The notes below the pieces were generated by a model. That model was given only the letters and a program-made list of their open reading frames with translations, was not told the DNA's origin and did no database searches. Below are positions 52,438 through 64,000 of a stretch of DNA of 64,000 nt, piece after piece. The DNA comes from Lasiosphaeria ovina. Lineage: Eukaryota; Ascomycota; Sordariomycetes; Sordariales; Lasiosphaeriaceae. The stretch lies in NCBI GenBank assembly GCA_033439765.1, contig JAULSN010000005.1:372001-436000 (forward strand), written 5' to 3'. Within the stretch, counting starts at the first letter, position 1. Each line of letters opens with the position of its first letter. Both the position numbers and the translations under genes were made by a program.

Positions 52438-53365
52438 GATGACGGTACTACACCCTCTGTGGGCAGACGAGGGCGGGTGCGGCGCTGCGATGGTTCGAGG
52501 AATTTAGTGACCGCCGGGTAAGGCCGGAACAGGTGCAGCGAGCCTTAAATCGAAATGGGTAGTCGGTGGGGATGCTGCGTTGGGATGAGCGGAGCCCTGG
52601 CGAGAGGAGAAAGCAAGGCAGCTTTACACATGCGGAGATGCAGTGCGCTGGGGAAGAAATTGGCGATGCTGCTCCCTTATGCGCTACTTTGGAGGTTGGG
52701 AATGCGACCCCCAAGCTCCCTCTGGGCGACGAGGAACCCAAACAGCTCGCGAGTGGTTTGGGTGTCGCTGAATGGTCGTCAGCCCGCCGTGTGCGGGCCC
52801 TGATTGGTCGCTGGGATCCGCCGCCTATGCAGGCATCTGCACTCCAGACTGTCGAATAAGCACAGACGGTCCAGCCGAGACACGGAATTATTGGCACTGC
52901 ACTGCATATAAGCAAAACTTCCAGAGCCCTCCATACCACGAGAATAAAGGCTGCATATGCACTCTACTGTTGGCCTGAACTGCGTCTTCCATGCGACGCA
53001 CCAAGGTTCAACGTCTGGAGTTAGGCATTTTAACCTAAAACTAATGCCACGCCTTGACCGGTCCCGTCGCATCAAGACCACAGTCTACATAGTATCACGT
53101 ACACAGAACGCGCATAGAGCCAGATGTCCCTCCGAATAAATGGGCTTGTTCTGATTAAAATCGACTATCACTTCAGTCTAACATAGAAAAACCAAGGTCC
53201 TGCGCTTGCCAAGGAAGAATACCTATCATCTCAGAGCAAGACAACTACCAACGGAGGCTGTAGCCTAACCGCTGCGAACCAGAGAGTCGACGACTGGGGG
53301 CGTCCCATCAAAGTACTCAGTCAACGTCGTCATACCATCATCATCACCAGACAACTCTACCAAGT
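52438..53365. other. Intergenic stretch
   Basis: Promoter of EDE1 and 3' flank of alpha-tubulin. No gene or repeat supported. Confidence 0.5.
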
Positions 53366-55168
53366 TTAGTACTCGGCCTCAACCTCCTCGCCCTCCATCG
53401 AGTCGGCAGCAACCTCTTCGTAATCGCGCTCCAGAGCTGCGAGATCCTCGCGAGCCTCGGAGAACTCGCCTTCCTCCATACCCTCACCAACGTACCAGTG
53501 GACGAACGCACGCTTGGAGTACATGAGGTCGAACTTGGCCGACAGGGCAGACCATGCCTCAGCGATGGCGGTGGTGTTGGACAGCATGCAGCTATTTTCG
53601 TCGCGTTAGTTTCAAGCCAAGAGTAGTGAAGGGGGGCAACGTACACAGCGCGGTTGACCTTGGCGAGATCGCCGTTGGGCACCTGGTGGGGGGGCTGGTA
53701 GCAGATACCGAGCTTGAAGCCAGTGGGGCACCAGTCGACGAACTGGATGGTCCGCTTGGTCTTGAGAGTGGCCACAGCAGCGTGAGCGTCGTTGGGCACG
53801 ACATCACCGCGATACAGCAGGCAAGTAGCCATATACTTTCCATGACGAGGGTCGCACTTGACCATCTGGTTGTTGGGCTCGAAGCACGACATGGTCATCT
53901 CCTGAACCGAGTTGGCCTCGTGGGCAGCCTTAGCAGCCGAGATGACAGGTGCGTAAGCCACCAGAGGGAAGTGGATGCGAGGATAGGGAACCAGGTTGGT
54001 CTGGAACTCGTTCAGATCGACGTTGAGGGATCCATCAAAGCGGAGCGAGGCAGTAATGGAAGAAACGACTAGACAAAAAAAATTAGCAACACGAGGCATC
54101 AACAGCAGCGTCAGAGCTTACCCTGGGCAATCAGGCGGTTCAGGTTCTCGTAGTTGGGGCGCTCAAGGCCAAGGTTGCGACGGCAAATGTCATAGATGGC
54201 CTCATTGTCGACCATGAAGGAGCAGTCGGCGTGCTCGAGAGTCGTGTGCGTCGTCAGGATGGAGTTGTACGGCTCGACGACCGACGTGGCCGTCTGGGGA
54301 GCGGGGTAGACGCAGAACTCGAGCTTGCTCTTCTTGCCGTAGTCGACCGAGAGACGCTCCATCAACAGAGCACCGAATCCGGATCCGGTACCGCCACCAA
54401 ACGAGTGGAACACCAGGAAGCCCTGGAGACCACTGCAGTTATCGGCCACACGGCGGACTTTGTCGAGCACTTGATCAATAAGCTCCTTGCCCACGGTATA
54501 GTGCCCCCGTGCGTAGTTGTTGGAGGCGTCCTCCTTTCCAGTAATCATGTGCTCAGGGTGGAAAAGCCCGCGGTAGGGTCCAGTGCGGACCTCGTCGACG
54601 ACATTAGGCTCGAGGTCGCAATAGATCGTCCGAGGGACGTATTTTCCATTTCCTATGCAGTGCACCTAGTTAGAAGTGCCCCACAGGAAGCCTCAGGTTA
54701 TCTCAACGGGGACGCCGTACCGGTCTCAGAAAAAAAGGTGCTGAAGCCGTGATCGGGGTCAGCGGCCTTGCGCTCCTCGGTGAGGAAGCCATCAGGCTAG
54801 CGAGAGCAAGTCAGTGACGGGTCGTCAAAGGCCAGAGTAAGGGAAACGCAACGCACCTGGATACCGTGCTCGAGGCAGTAGAGCTGTGACAGTTAGCATC
54901 GCGCCACGAGGGTTGGAGGCATTTGTGCAGCCCAAAGGCCTGGACGGGCGCGAGATCCTACCTCCCAGCACGAATTGGCAATCTGGCAACCAGCCTGGCC
55001 GACTAGATAGCAAGAAACGTTAGCACGGCGTGGTCGGGGAGTGCTGGGTGGCGGCCTGCAGGTTCGCCGACGTCGAATGGCGGACGATGCGGTGAAGGAA
55101 AGACGCGGCAGCCGAGGCCACAGGATTCAGGGACGCCACGCACCGTTGAGACTGATGATTTCACGCAT
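53366..55168 (-). CDS. Alpha-tubulin
   Basis: Seven exons, 55168-55144, 55002-54962, 54883-54857, 54796-54721, 54652-54122, 54068-53645 and 53591-53366, giving 449 aa, the normal length. The N-terminus [31 protein letters not shown] is spread over four exons of 25-76 nt. The tubulin signature [13 protein letters not shown], the [15 protein letters not shown] and [22 protein letters not shown] blocks and [14 protein letters not shown] identify the alpha isotype. The tail EGEEVEAEY ends in the detyrosinatable Tyr. It is a structural subunit of microtubules. Fungi often have two alpha-tubulin genes; which paralogue this is cannot be told here. Confidence 0.97.
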
Positions 55169-56127
55169 CTTGATCGAGTGCTACGAGTGGTGTGCAAGTT
55201 GATAATGGATAAATGAGAAGAGTCCGGGCGTCAGTTGGCCAAAGACAGACTGCTTGACGGTCGGGAAGTTGAAAATTGTGGTTTCTGCGGAAGCCTGGAT
55301 TCTGTCTTGGGTAGTGGGGAAATTTGATTGTTGACAACCAGGCGATCCCAATCAAGGAAAGCGCGGGTTGTCGTGGGTGTCCCAGCCAGTCGTGGCCGAG
55401 AGCTGCTTAGCCGCGCCTTCCTGGGGTTGAGGCGGGGCGCTCGTGGCACAAGCTGGTCCGTGCTTCAGCCACTGTAGGGGAAAGGGGTCCAGGGGAGAGG
55501 GCTTGTGCTCAGTGCGCTGGGATTGCTTGGACCCCCATTCGATCACTGTGACGGCGACGACTTCTTGCCACACCGCCTACACGTGTCCCTACAGTGGCCG
55601 TATCACGCGAGGTTCGATTCTAGACAAGTGCCTCTTTGCGCGACTGAACAGGACTAAAGCATGCTTGTAAATGCGATAGCGTTGAAAACTTTTCGCGCTG
55701 CCAGTCTGCCAGACTGCCACACTCGTTGCTCGGAGCAATTACCCTTTGCAAGTCATTTCTTTCGCTGTGGATCCTGCTATGGGCCGAGAAGGCCATGTTG
55801 GATTGCTTTATTACTTGGCGGTTACCGTGTCCGTCTGAACTCGCGATGCACAGAAGGTGTATGTACAGAAGATCCGTATCACCTCTGCATACTCCGTGTT
55901 CCCAGATCTATCATATTCGTGTTCCACATGTACGCCCGAGCGACAATGGCGAGCCAGTCGCCTTCCTGGGATATTTCTCCATTTCCGCCTCCTTTTTAGC
56001 CTCATAGACAGGATCTATGGAGTTTCTTGCCTCGATTCTCAAACACCTGGCGGTATTCCATACTTTGACATTGACACGAGTTGTACATGTGCGTTGTGTA
56101 TCTTGCGCATCCAGCCGTCCGCCGGCT
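55169..56127. other. Promoter of alpha-tubulin and 3' flank of MFS gene
   Basis: Nearly 1 kb without supported gene. Plus-strand open frames at 55661-56327 overlap the MFS gene and have no motif. Confidence 0.5.
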
Positions 56128-57693
56128 TCAAGCAATCCACTTCCATCCCTTGCCCTTTCCATCGGCCCACCGCACCCCAACGCAGCAGGCCATTGACCCC
56201 ATCAACAAGGCCCCGTCCCAGTACGCGATGCTGGCATACGCCGCCGTGCCCTCGTCCGACGTGCCCAGCAGCTGCCCGCCCACTGGGCTCCCAAACATGG
56301 TGCCCAGCCCCCGCACCAAGAGGATGAAGGCGTTGACGGCGGCATACTGCCGGATGCCAAAGACCTCGGCGATCAGCGCCGGGAACAGCCCGTAGTACCC
56401 GCCGGCGGAGAAGCTGTAGAGCACGATGAAGGCCAGCCAGAGCGGGAGCGAGGCCGACGACGTCGTCGCCAGCACGCTGCTGAGCCAAAAGGCAAACACG
56501 CTGGTCGCCGCCAGGAGCAGCGTCAACACCAGCGTGTTCTGCCGCCCGAAGCGGTCGCCGGCGTAGCCCGTCAGGATACGCGACACGGCGTTGATGGCGT
56601 TGCTGGTCGCGAGGAGCGTCGCGCCCTTGGAGGCGTCGAGCCCGAGCACTACTGTGTAGGACGGGATGAAGGAGAGGGGCAGCTGAGCGCCGGCGGCCTA
56701 GGTAATTTAGGGTCAGTCGTTCATCGACACAGTGATGCAGGGGCTACTGACCTGGAGAAACGCGGCCACGGCAGAGAAGATGAAAGTCGCTCTCGAGGCC
56801 AGCGCGCGGGACACGTGGGTGTTGCGTCTCTCGGGTCCTTCCGCGGTCGAGGCGGCTGCAAAGCGGCTCTGGGGCACAGCCCAGGCGATTGGTAGCCCCG
56901 CAACGAGGTTGAAGGCCGCATAGATCCTGAGAGTCCAGCGCCCTCCAACGGAGCTGAGGAGCGCCCGGATCACGGGCGAGAAAATGAGACCGCCGGTGCC
57001 ACCGCCGGCCAGTATCTTGAAGAATTAGCAACCATAACCTGGCGGCGAGGGGGTGCGAGACGCAGCACATACAAAGCCCATAGCCGTGGCGCGGTGGTTC
57101 GTAAAGTACTCTGGGGCGGGGGCCAGGAGCGGAAAGTACAGCATCGACATGCCCAGGCCGACAAGGAAGCCCTGCGTGAGCAGCAGGTGCCAGATAGACG
57201 TGCTGAGGGACGCCAGCGCGAAGCCGGCCGCGATCAGCACCACCCCGGAGATGGTGATTGTCCTCGGCGTCAGCAGCTTGCGCAGGATCCTGCGGCGCCA
57301 CAGCCTGTGGGTCGAGGGAGTGGCCGGGTCCCAGGTCCCGTGCTCTATCCGCGATATGACGGGATTCACGAGGATGCCCCCTGCCCACGTCAGCCCGTAG
57401 CACAGCGTGCCGACAAAGGCGAGCAGCGCCGTCGGCGGCGAGGCCCGTGACGCCGGCGCCGGCTCCAGCACGTCCTGGCCGGCCGAGAGGTAGTACTCCT
57501 GGAACACGCCGTAGCACTGGTTGTAGCCGATGGTGAGGGCTATCGTCATGAAGGCGGACAGGAGCACTGCGGTTTGCTTCTTGCGCGGGATCGGAGGCAG
57601 GGCCGGCGGCGCTCGGGTCGAGTCCAAGTCGGATCCGAGTCCGGACCTGGGCTGCCGGGCTGCGAGCGGGATTGCGTGCGTCTGCGTTGCCAT
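56128..57693 (-). CDS. MFS transporter, monocarboxylate-permease type
   Basis: Three exons, 57693-57073, 57015-56752 and 56697-56128, with introns of 57 and 54 nt, giving 484 aa. Twelve hydrophobic segments are visible, e.g. TAVLLSAFMTIALTIGYNQCYGVF (first), GVVLIAAGFALASLS, LTQGFLVGLGMSMLYFPLL, LRIYAAFNLVAGLPIAWAVP and the last GALLMGSMACCVGVRWA. The second half contains the NAVSRILTGYAGDRFGRQNTL loop, the MFS D-R-G-R signature, and the fungal MCT-like GGGTGGLIFSPVIRALL. Expected at the plasma membrane; substrate unknown. An upstream GTG in frame was ignored in favour of the ATG at 57693. Confidence 0.88.
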
Positions 57694-58752
57694 TGCCACT
57701 GGTCACTGGTCAATTGGTAGTATATATGATCCTTTGAAGCCGCAAGCAGCGAACAAGAACGAGAGGGGTAAGCGATGGACTCGGAGTCCGACTAATGGAG
57801 AAAACCGGAAGGAAGATGCACCTCAGCAAACAGGCTTTTACTCCCCACATTTCTTCACTCGAGGTCATTCGTAGTGCAACGCCATTCGCACTAATGGGCC
57901 TTTGGGATCTAACGTCCAACGGTTTAGGTAATCACTACCTTTCCAGTCACGGCCCCAACTATAGCCAAGGTTTTCTTGATTCGACAACCCATCTTGGATT
58001 CCGCCCTTCTTGCGTCTAAAGTGTAGCTGTCATCCTGCCAAAGTCCAGGAACAACCCAAGAATTGGTCCTTGAATTACGTCGAGGATTGTTTACCCTGGT
58101 AGCTGGAGTGATGGCGCCTCCTTTTCGCTCGTTATACAAACAAAACACATAGTTCGCAACTTAAAAATAAAAGGGGAATGGACGTACAGAATATATTTCA
58201 AATCGGGGTTTATTTGCTTGTACAACCGCCCTCGGATGAATTGTCATTCAGATATTGCTCCGTCACAAGAATCGACATTCCAGATGACCAAGTCGGCGAG
58301 TAACTGACGCTGCCCAAATATCAACCCCAAGCCGCGGCTCAACTAGGGTTCGGCATGGATAAAGACAGAAATCCGTTCTTCAGAACTCTCAACCCTGTCC
58401 CAGATTGACAGCCATTGATCGACTCGGTGGCAGGCTCTTCTTCTAATCTGCAACACTTTCTTGCCATCGAGTTCTGCTCAGCGAAATCACCACAAAGGGT
58501 ATGAAATCAGTCATACCTGAAGAATTAAGAATCGTTGTTTATTTTGTACTTTTCATTCAAATCTTCATTTTTGAAAGTCTCCGAAAAGCAATCATACTTA
58601 TTCAAACTATTATTCAAGCAATTGACAACGGATTATCATCGACAACGACAACCACTAAATAGCACACAGTCGCCTCCAGCGAGTAAGCCCCCATCAGCAC
58701 CCTCCAAGCACCTCACTAGATTTTCAATCCCCAGACGGCCTCCCTAGGCGCT
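57694..58752. other. Gene-poor spacer
   Basis: Divergent side of the MFS gene. AT-rich between about 58130 and 58640. No gene supported. Confidence 0.5.
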
Positions 58753-59080
58753 TCATGCGCCTTTTTGCCCACCTCCACCCTTTGAGGATAAAAAAGACCT
58801 GCTGTCCGAGCTTCCATCTGCCCCGTTCGACATCGACATGGACAAGCCCCTGGACCTCCTGCTGTTCTGCCTCGGTATGCGGGGCAGTTTCCCAGAGGAT
58901 TGCTGCGTCTTCTCTTCCGCCTTTGCTGCTAGCACCATGCTCTGAGTGAGCGCGTGGCCCGGCGCTAGGGCGTCGTGATTATCAACGGCGTGCGAATCAA
59001 CAACGCGAAAGCGGGGCCAGACCACCATGATGTCGGATATCATTGAATCGGACGAAGCGTCCGCCTGAAGTTTGGCCTGG

Positions 59081-59116
<36 letters not shown>

Positions 59117-60300
59117 TTCTTGTTTACGGCACTGTCGCCCCCTCCACCGGAGCCGGGACCGGACGACGCGTTGCCGTTTCGAATCCCAGCCTGGGTCTTT
59201 GGAGGAGGGTTCACCGATGGAAAAACTACCGGGTTCCAATCGTAGTCGTCAGGTATGGGGTCGGCAAAGTCGGGCTCGATTTTCTTCTCCAGCACCTGTA
59301 TGTGCTGCCAGAGCTTGGAGGCCTGGTAGCAAAGGCGGGACAGTGCGTCAGAGAGCTTGGCTCGTTGCTCGGCAGAGCCCAAAACGTCTTTAACACATGT
59401 TAGCACGGCTTCTACGACGCTCTTGACATATTCCTGGGCTGTCCGCCTCTGGTCGTCCGGCGTCGTGGCTAAAAGCACGGAGCGGAGGTACGTCTCCCGC
59501 CCCGCGTCATTCTTGGCCAGGTCCGAGAGCAGATCGGAGAGGGACTCGCCGCCCTCGTCTAGGTCTAGAAGGTATGTCGGGTGGAAAAGCTGCTCCGACA
59601 GCTCTGACGAGAGGATGGCCAGAAAGGCAGCCATGCGCATCTGCTTAGCGGGGACTGTGTTGGACAGGGGCAGAGGAAGCATGGCTTTTTTGACCGTTTT
59701 GTAGCCCCTTACCCCGTCCCAGATAGAATAGTCTTCAAGAAGGGCTGGGGCAAAGTCCACCCCAAAGTACGATTCAGCAACGTTGCGCGCCGAGATGAAG
59801 AGAGTATTCAGCTGGGACGCTCTAATCGCTCCAAGTGCGGTCGTCAGCATTCACTCGCTACTGAGAAGCCGAGCCATTGGAAACTAAAGAGCAGGAATCA
59901 AATCATGGGCTTACATATCCTCGGTCGGCAACGGGATCAGCTTGACCGCGAAACCCTCCAGTCTCTCGAGCTCGCGCTTCTTGGTGTCGAGTTCCTCGCT
60001 GGCCGATTTGAGCTTCTTCCTCGCGTCAGCAACTTCCCGCTCCAAAGCCAACTTCTTCTTGCGATGATCCTCCAGCTCAGCGTCTTTGTCGTTGTGCTGA
60101 GTCTTCAGGACTTTCATTTCTGCCCTGAGTGCTGCACTCCTGTCTTGGTTCGCATCGTTTACGTTGTTGAGCGTCTCGATTTTCTTGTGAAGGCTGCCGT
60201 TTTCAGCGAAGATGTCGCTCAGATGCTTTACCGAGGGATTTGCCAGGACGTTGTTCAACAACGCTGCCACTTTCTCGGCATGAATATTTGAAGAGGACAT
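58753..60300 (-). CDS. Coiled-coil fungal protein with polyalanine tract
   Basis: Two exons, 60300-59915 and 59821-58753, with a 93-nt intron (GTAAGC...TGCTGACG...GATTAG), giving 484 aa. The acceptor at 59822 was chosen because the nearer AGs leave stops in frame and a canonical TGCTGAC branch site precedes it. Residues 30-120 form a strong coiled coil (LHKKIETLNN..., LKTQHNDKDAELEDHRKKKLALEREV). The middle is a helical domain with SIWDGVRGYKTVKKAMLPLP and LFHPTYLLDLDEGG. Then comes a 13-alanine run (repeat at 59081-59116) and a Ser/Arg-rich tail. Family not recognised with confidence; looks like a fungal coiled-coil regulator or recombination-type accessory factor, which is only a guess. Confidence 0.72.
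59081..59116. repeat. GCC trinucleotide repeat (12 units), coding for polyAla
   Basis: Perfect tandem gcc units on the plus strand, read on the minus strand as Ala codons in the coiled-coil protein. Confidence 0.9.
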
Positions 60301-62691
60301 GTTTCGTTGGCCTAGGTCGGGTTGCGACTTGATGCCCTGGCGCCTTAGTTGATGAGGAGTCGGTTGGAAATATGGATATGCCAGGACGAGATGTCGGCAG
60401 CGAGGCCGGATCGCTGAAGGAGAAAAGAGGGGAAGGAGAGGGCCGGCTCGAGTCAGAGGTTGCCTCCCTTTTCATTCCGTTTCCACGTTCCCTGGCCGGC
60501 CATAGACAGCAACGATGGGCGACGCCATCCTGCAAGCCAGGTGCATTGTTTGCTGCGATAACACCACCAATTCCCGTAACTGCTCCGTGCTTCAATCGAG
60601 GCAAGGCAACAATCAGCGCCTTGGCCAGTCAAAGCGCTCGGGGCGGGATGTGCAGTCCCGACTGAAGGCCTCGCGCAGGTTGTCCAGTAAAATCCAGCCA
60701 GCCATGCCACCACACCATTGTCTTGCAGCTCTATGCGGCTTCGTACAGCAATGATATGATTCACCGAGGACGGGATGCGACAATCACCGCGGGGCATCTC
60801 CATGTTCAAATGCGTGCGAAGACGCAAGTGGCCAGCTGCTATCGGCATCTCGTGAGCCGACCTGCAGTGTGTTAATGAGGCGTGCAGTTGATACCGTGTG
60901 AACGTGAATTCTTACTCCGTGGTGAGCATTATCTCCTTTTCTCCCATTGGGCCTTGTGTCGCCCAAAGCATTACTATCAATAGGGCTTCACGTCCCATCG
61001 TAGACACGAAGATTTGGCGCACAAATCACCCGAAAATCTTACACCTAGAACTCCGCGTTAGCAGGATTCTCGAATTCACGGTTTGTTCCTTTGCGGCAGC
61101 CTGCGTAGACATCAGACGGCAATGGCAGACAGCATGCAAGCACGTTGCATAACTGTGATACGAGAGCATTACGGAGCTGTAGCCAAAGGCTGCCTCTTGT
61201 CGTACAAGGCGCGTCTCCAATTGGACATAACCTCGAATGAACATACTATGTAGGCGAGCAACTGAGCTGAGCACAACGCACGCTTCACCGCACTTCTCGC
61301 GAGAGCCAGCCTCGTGAGACGCCAGCCTTGTGAGAAAAGAGGCCTCAGGTATGTGGTCTCAAGGACGTCAGTCCAGTCCCGGGCCTACAAAAACAGCATA
61401 CCAGCGTTGTTTTGCAGGCGGTGTGGAGCAACCCGGCCCGGCTTTTGCTGTGTGGACGCTTGTCCGGCTGGCAATGTGTAGTTCCGCCTCACTGTCCGTG
61501 CCGTAGCTGACCGGCATACCAGAGCCGAGCGGGAGTCGGTGCCTAGGGTACGAAGGAGGTGGTGTGGCTATTGGTTTGGGACGAAGAGAGGACCCGAGCC
61601 GAGGGAGCGGCGGGAGTTTGTGGAGGGAGCTAACTCAGAAGGTTATTCTCCACCTCCCCCGGGGTCTGAAATCGACCGGTGGTAATACTTAGTACAGTAC
61701 AGCCAAGCTGCCACGTAGCTTTTTAGTGAGAACCTGCTAGAAAAGTGACTTCGAACCCCCTGTATTTTTAGCTCATATCCCCTGCTAAAATCCCCTGCCA
61801 AAGTCACTGCTGTCTGATTTCAAACCCCCGGGGAGGTGTACACTAGACTTAGAAGGTCGTTCACCTGGGCTGGGGCTCTAAGGGAGCAAATCCGCGTCCA
61901 GTCTGGAGAAGACGGGCGCGGCAGAGCAGAGGCAAGGAGGGTAAGGAGGCAATGCAAAGCTTCTTCCCCGCGAGAAGCACTGTTCGCAATTGACGGCGGT
62001 GTGGGATCCCATCATGGAGAGGTCGCCAACGGTCCCGCCTAGCTTGTTCGCAAAGTCAGATCTGACAAGCTGCTGCCGTGCCGCACAAGCCAGGCCGGAG
62101 TCCCGATGGAGGGGTCGAAATGGACACTGTCCATGCCATTGCTAACCGAAAGCGGCAAAGGTACACCTGCCCAGCGTGCTGCAGAGAGGCAGGGGCTGCC
62201 CGGGCGCTGGAGGAAAAAACGTTGGCGGGCTTCGCTTGCCTTTCCAGCGCTCGCGCCACCAGCCACTCGGCCTGGCCGTGTGGATCCCGTGCCAAGGCTA
62301 GAGGACGACCTGCAAAGAGCAACCCGAAGCAAACTGCAATTGGAGAGCTCGCGCCGGCGGTGGCTGCAGCACGGTGTGGCAGCCCAGATTTCAGGTAGGT
62401 TGTCGGCCATCCAAGTTACCGAGCCTTCCATGGGAAAATGCGGAAGGGCGGCAACCCTCCCCTGTTGCTGACATAGTGAAAGCTTCAACTGATTTTCAGA
62501 GGGACAAGTTGGGCCATGAATCGTCGTCTTCTTCCGCCCTGCATTTCATCCGAGTTTAATAACTGCCTGTCCATACCTGACCTCGGACCGCCAGACCCAC
62601 CTCACCTCAACTCAACTCTCGATAGAATCCCAGCCGTGACAAGAAGACTCTTGACGACGACGACGACGACGACGCGAGACGATAACGATGA
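60301..62691. other. Large divergent intergenic region, 2.4 kb
   Basis: Between the coiled-coil gene (minus) and the BTB gene (plus). It holds the small element with inverted ends at 61651-61838. No open frame with coding character; the rest is unexplained and probably regulatory or UTR. Confidence 0.5.
61651..61838. mobile_element. Small MITE-like element with inverted ends
   Basis: The 23 bases at 61651-61673 match the reverse complement of 61816-61838 at 21 of 23 positions; each end carries a C/G-rich core followed by GAAATC. The 142 bases between are non-coding. A shared AGAAGGT lies outside both ends (about 61637-61643 and 61851-61857) but not at equal distances, so a target duplication is not established. 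Size and structure suit a miniature inverted-repeat element or a chance hairpin. Confidence 0.45.
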
Positions 62692-64000
62692 ATGACCGCG
62701 TCGGCCCGACACAACACCACACGATTGCGCACACCCAAAGTCGCAACGTCAGCAGCCATGGCCATGGCCACCCTGGGCGACGGTAGGCCCGCCACCGCCA
62801 AACAGGTGCAGAGGGGCGTGCATCAGCAACCACGCCAGCACCAACACCAGCACCCGCACAAGCAGCAGCAGCAACAGCAACAACAACAACAACAACAACA
62901 ACAGCTGCAGCACGACGACGACGACGACGATGACGACACGGAGTCGCCAAATCTCCACAGCCCGCACATCCCCAAGATCCTGCCCCATGAACGGGTTTTC
63001 CCCATCCAGATAGGCACCGAGCTGTTCAAGCTCTCGGGCGCATCCCTCTCATCCGATGGTGAGTGGCCCGCTCATGTCACTGGCGCTAATTTCAACTTGG
63101 ATTCCATCCCTTTTCCATTTCCCCCTGCCCGTGAGGCATCGAGTTGGCGACTGACTGGCCCCAGCGCCTTCATACTTCTCCCAGTACTTCCACTGCCAGA
63201 TCAAGGGCGCCGAGGAAAACGGAGACGACATAGGACCCGTTATCCGGACCCTCTACATCGACAGAGACCCCGTCACCTTCAGAGACATATCGCTCCATCT
63301 CCAGGGCTACCATGTCAGGCCTCGTGACAGCACACACTTTGTGCGCCTCTTTGCCGATGCCCAGTTCTACAACCGTGAGTCCCAACCCGCGCCTAGTCTC
63401 ATGGCCTGCTAACAGTCCCGCCAGTCCCAAAGCTCATATCGCAACTCTACGAAGAGTGCATCTTCACGTCCGTTGGCAACCGGGAATTCCAAGTCTCGCG
63501 TGAGCTATTCGCGGGCCCGGGCAACTCGCCAAACTTCTTTACCCTCAACCAAGCCCTCTACTTCTCCAACAACACCGACGAGTTGTTCCCCGGCCTGGAA
63601 CGTGTGAAGCTTTTGCGGCCACCTTCCATCATGCCACCCTCAGTCCCGCATCGCAGCCCCGAAATCTTTGCTGAGCTTTTGCATCTGCTGCGTGGGTATC
63701 CGCTAGCAATACGTGACGAGACTCATCGCGCGGAACTGATCCGCGACTGCAAATACTTTAACTTTAAGGGTTTGGAGCAGCACTTGGTACCGCACTCCAT
63801 TTCGTTCAACCTGGCCCGTCAGCGCAACGAGATTGTAATGCGCCTCCGAGACATCCTCAAGAGCGGCATCTCGATCGGCCCGGAGAACAACTCGGCCGAC
63901 CCGCTCGCCGCCTGGGTCATGTACGCGCGGCCCTGGGTCGACGACGGCGCGCGGCCCCACGAGCTGGTGCTCGAGATTGGCGACGAGAACACGCGCCTGC
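62692..64000 (+). CDS. BTB/POZ (T1-like) domain protein, 3' end cut by the window
   Basis: Exons 62692-63058, 63165-63374 and 63425 to beyond 64000, with introns of 106 and 50 nt. The start may instead be the ATG at 62758. A polyQ run (about 62861-62903) and an Asp run precede the domain, which opens FPIQIGTELFKLSGASLSSD and continues after splicing as APSYFSQYFHCQIKG, then RTLYIDRDPVTFRDISLHLQGYHV and FVRLFADAQFYNLPKLISQLYEE, the potassium-channel-tetramerisation-like BTB. The third exon repeats a related pattern (REFQVSRELFAGPGNSPNFF...LRGYPL...LIRDCKYFNFKGLEQHLVPH), so two BTB-like units in tandem are likely. Such proteins are Cul3 adaptors or transcription partners; function is inferred from the domain. 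Confidence 0.83.
62861..62903. repeat. CAG/CAA repeat coding for polyglutamine
   Basis: Fourteen consecutive Gln codons, mixed cag and caa, in the N-terminal region of the BTB protein, immediately before a GAC/GAT repeat coding for Asp. Confidence 0.9.

Noticed and set aside
55590..55640. B-box-like GGTTCGATTC
   Set aside because: No matching cloverleaf upstream.
62749..63029. Poly-Leu/poly-Cys open frames on the minus strand
   Set aside because: Reverse reading of the CAG/CAA and GAC repeats of the BTB gene.

Overview
The window is nuclear DNA of a filamentous ascomycete (Pezizomycotina, most likely a sordariomycete). The signs are GC-rich genes interrupted by many short introns (about 50-130 nt, GT...CTAAC/CTGAC...AG), HET-domain and F-box/2EXR-like genes, DUF1996 and DUF924 proteins, and clear fungal orthologues of alpha-tubulin, frataxin, cytosolic leucyl-tRNA synthetase and Ede1. 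No species can be named from the sequence alone. Most genes below were rebuilt exon by exon; the exon lengths of each intact model add up to an open frame.

Left part (about 0.4-36.4 kb) is accessory-like. It holds a fructosamine-kinase-type kinase, a frameshifted fungal leucine/proline 'PPEVR' (2EXR/F-box-like) gene, an interrupted tRNA-Trp gene, a decayed Hal2-type bisphosphate nucleotidase, a CorA-like membrane protein, a large HET-domain protein, an APH-type kinase, a Glu/Arg-rich small protein, a frameshifted RING-like gene, an acidic-tailed 2EXR-like protein, a CHORD-like Cys/His protein, a DUF924 protein, a secreted DUF1996 protein, two paralogous SAM methyltransferases flanking a polytopic membrane protein, a previously hidden four-exon cysteine-rich secreted protein, and a badly broken HET gene. 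Long gene-poor, partly AT-rich spacers separate them.

Right part (about 37-64 kb) is core housekeeping: frataxin, AP-3 sigma, a small membrane protein, cytosolic LeuRS (19 exons), a small Ser/Thr-rich wall-type protein, Dph3, Ede1, alpha-tubulin, an MFS transporter, a coiled-coil protein and a BTB protein cut by the right edge. Genes are individually transcribed; no operon logic applies.

The most striking observations are: (1) a tRNA-Trp(CCA) gene whose T-arm is split by a 67-nt insert with the full layout of a fungal spliceosomal intron (GT, CTAAC branch site, CAG); (2) a 12-cysteine secreted protein built of two tandem six-cysteine modules and spread over four small exons; (3) a 2-nt micro-exon in the LeuRS gene; (4) the methyltransferase-membrane protein-methyltransferase arrangement; and (5) a small element with inverted ends near 61.7 kb.
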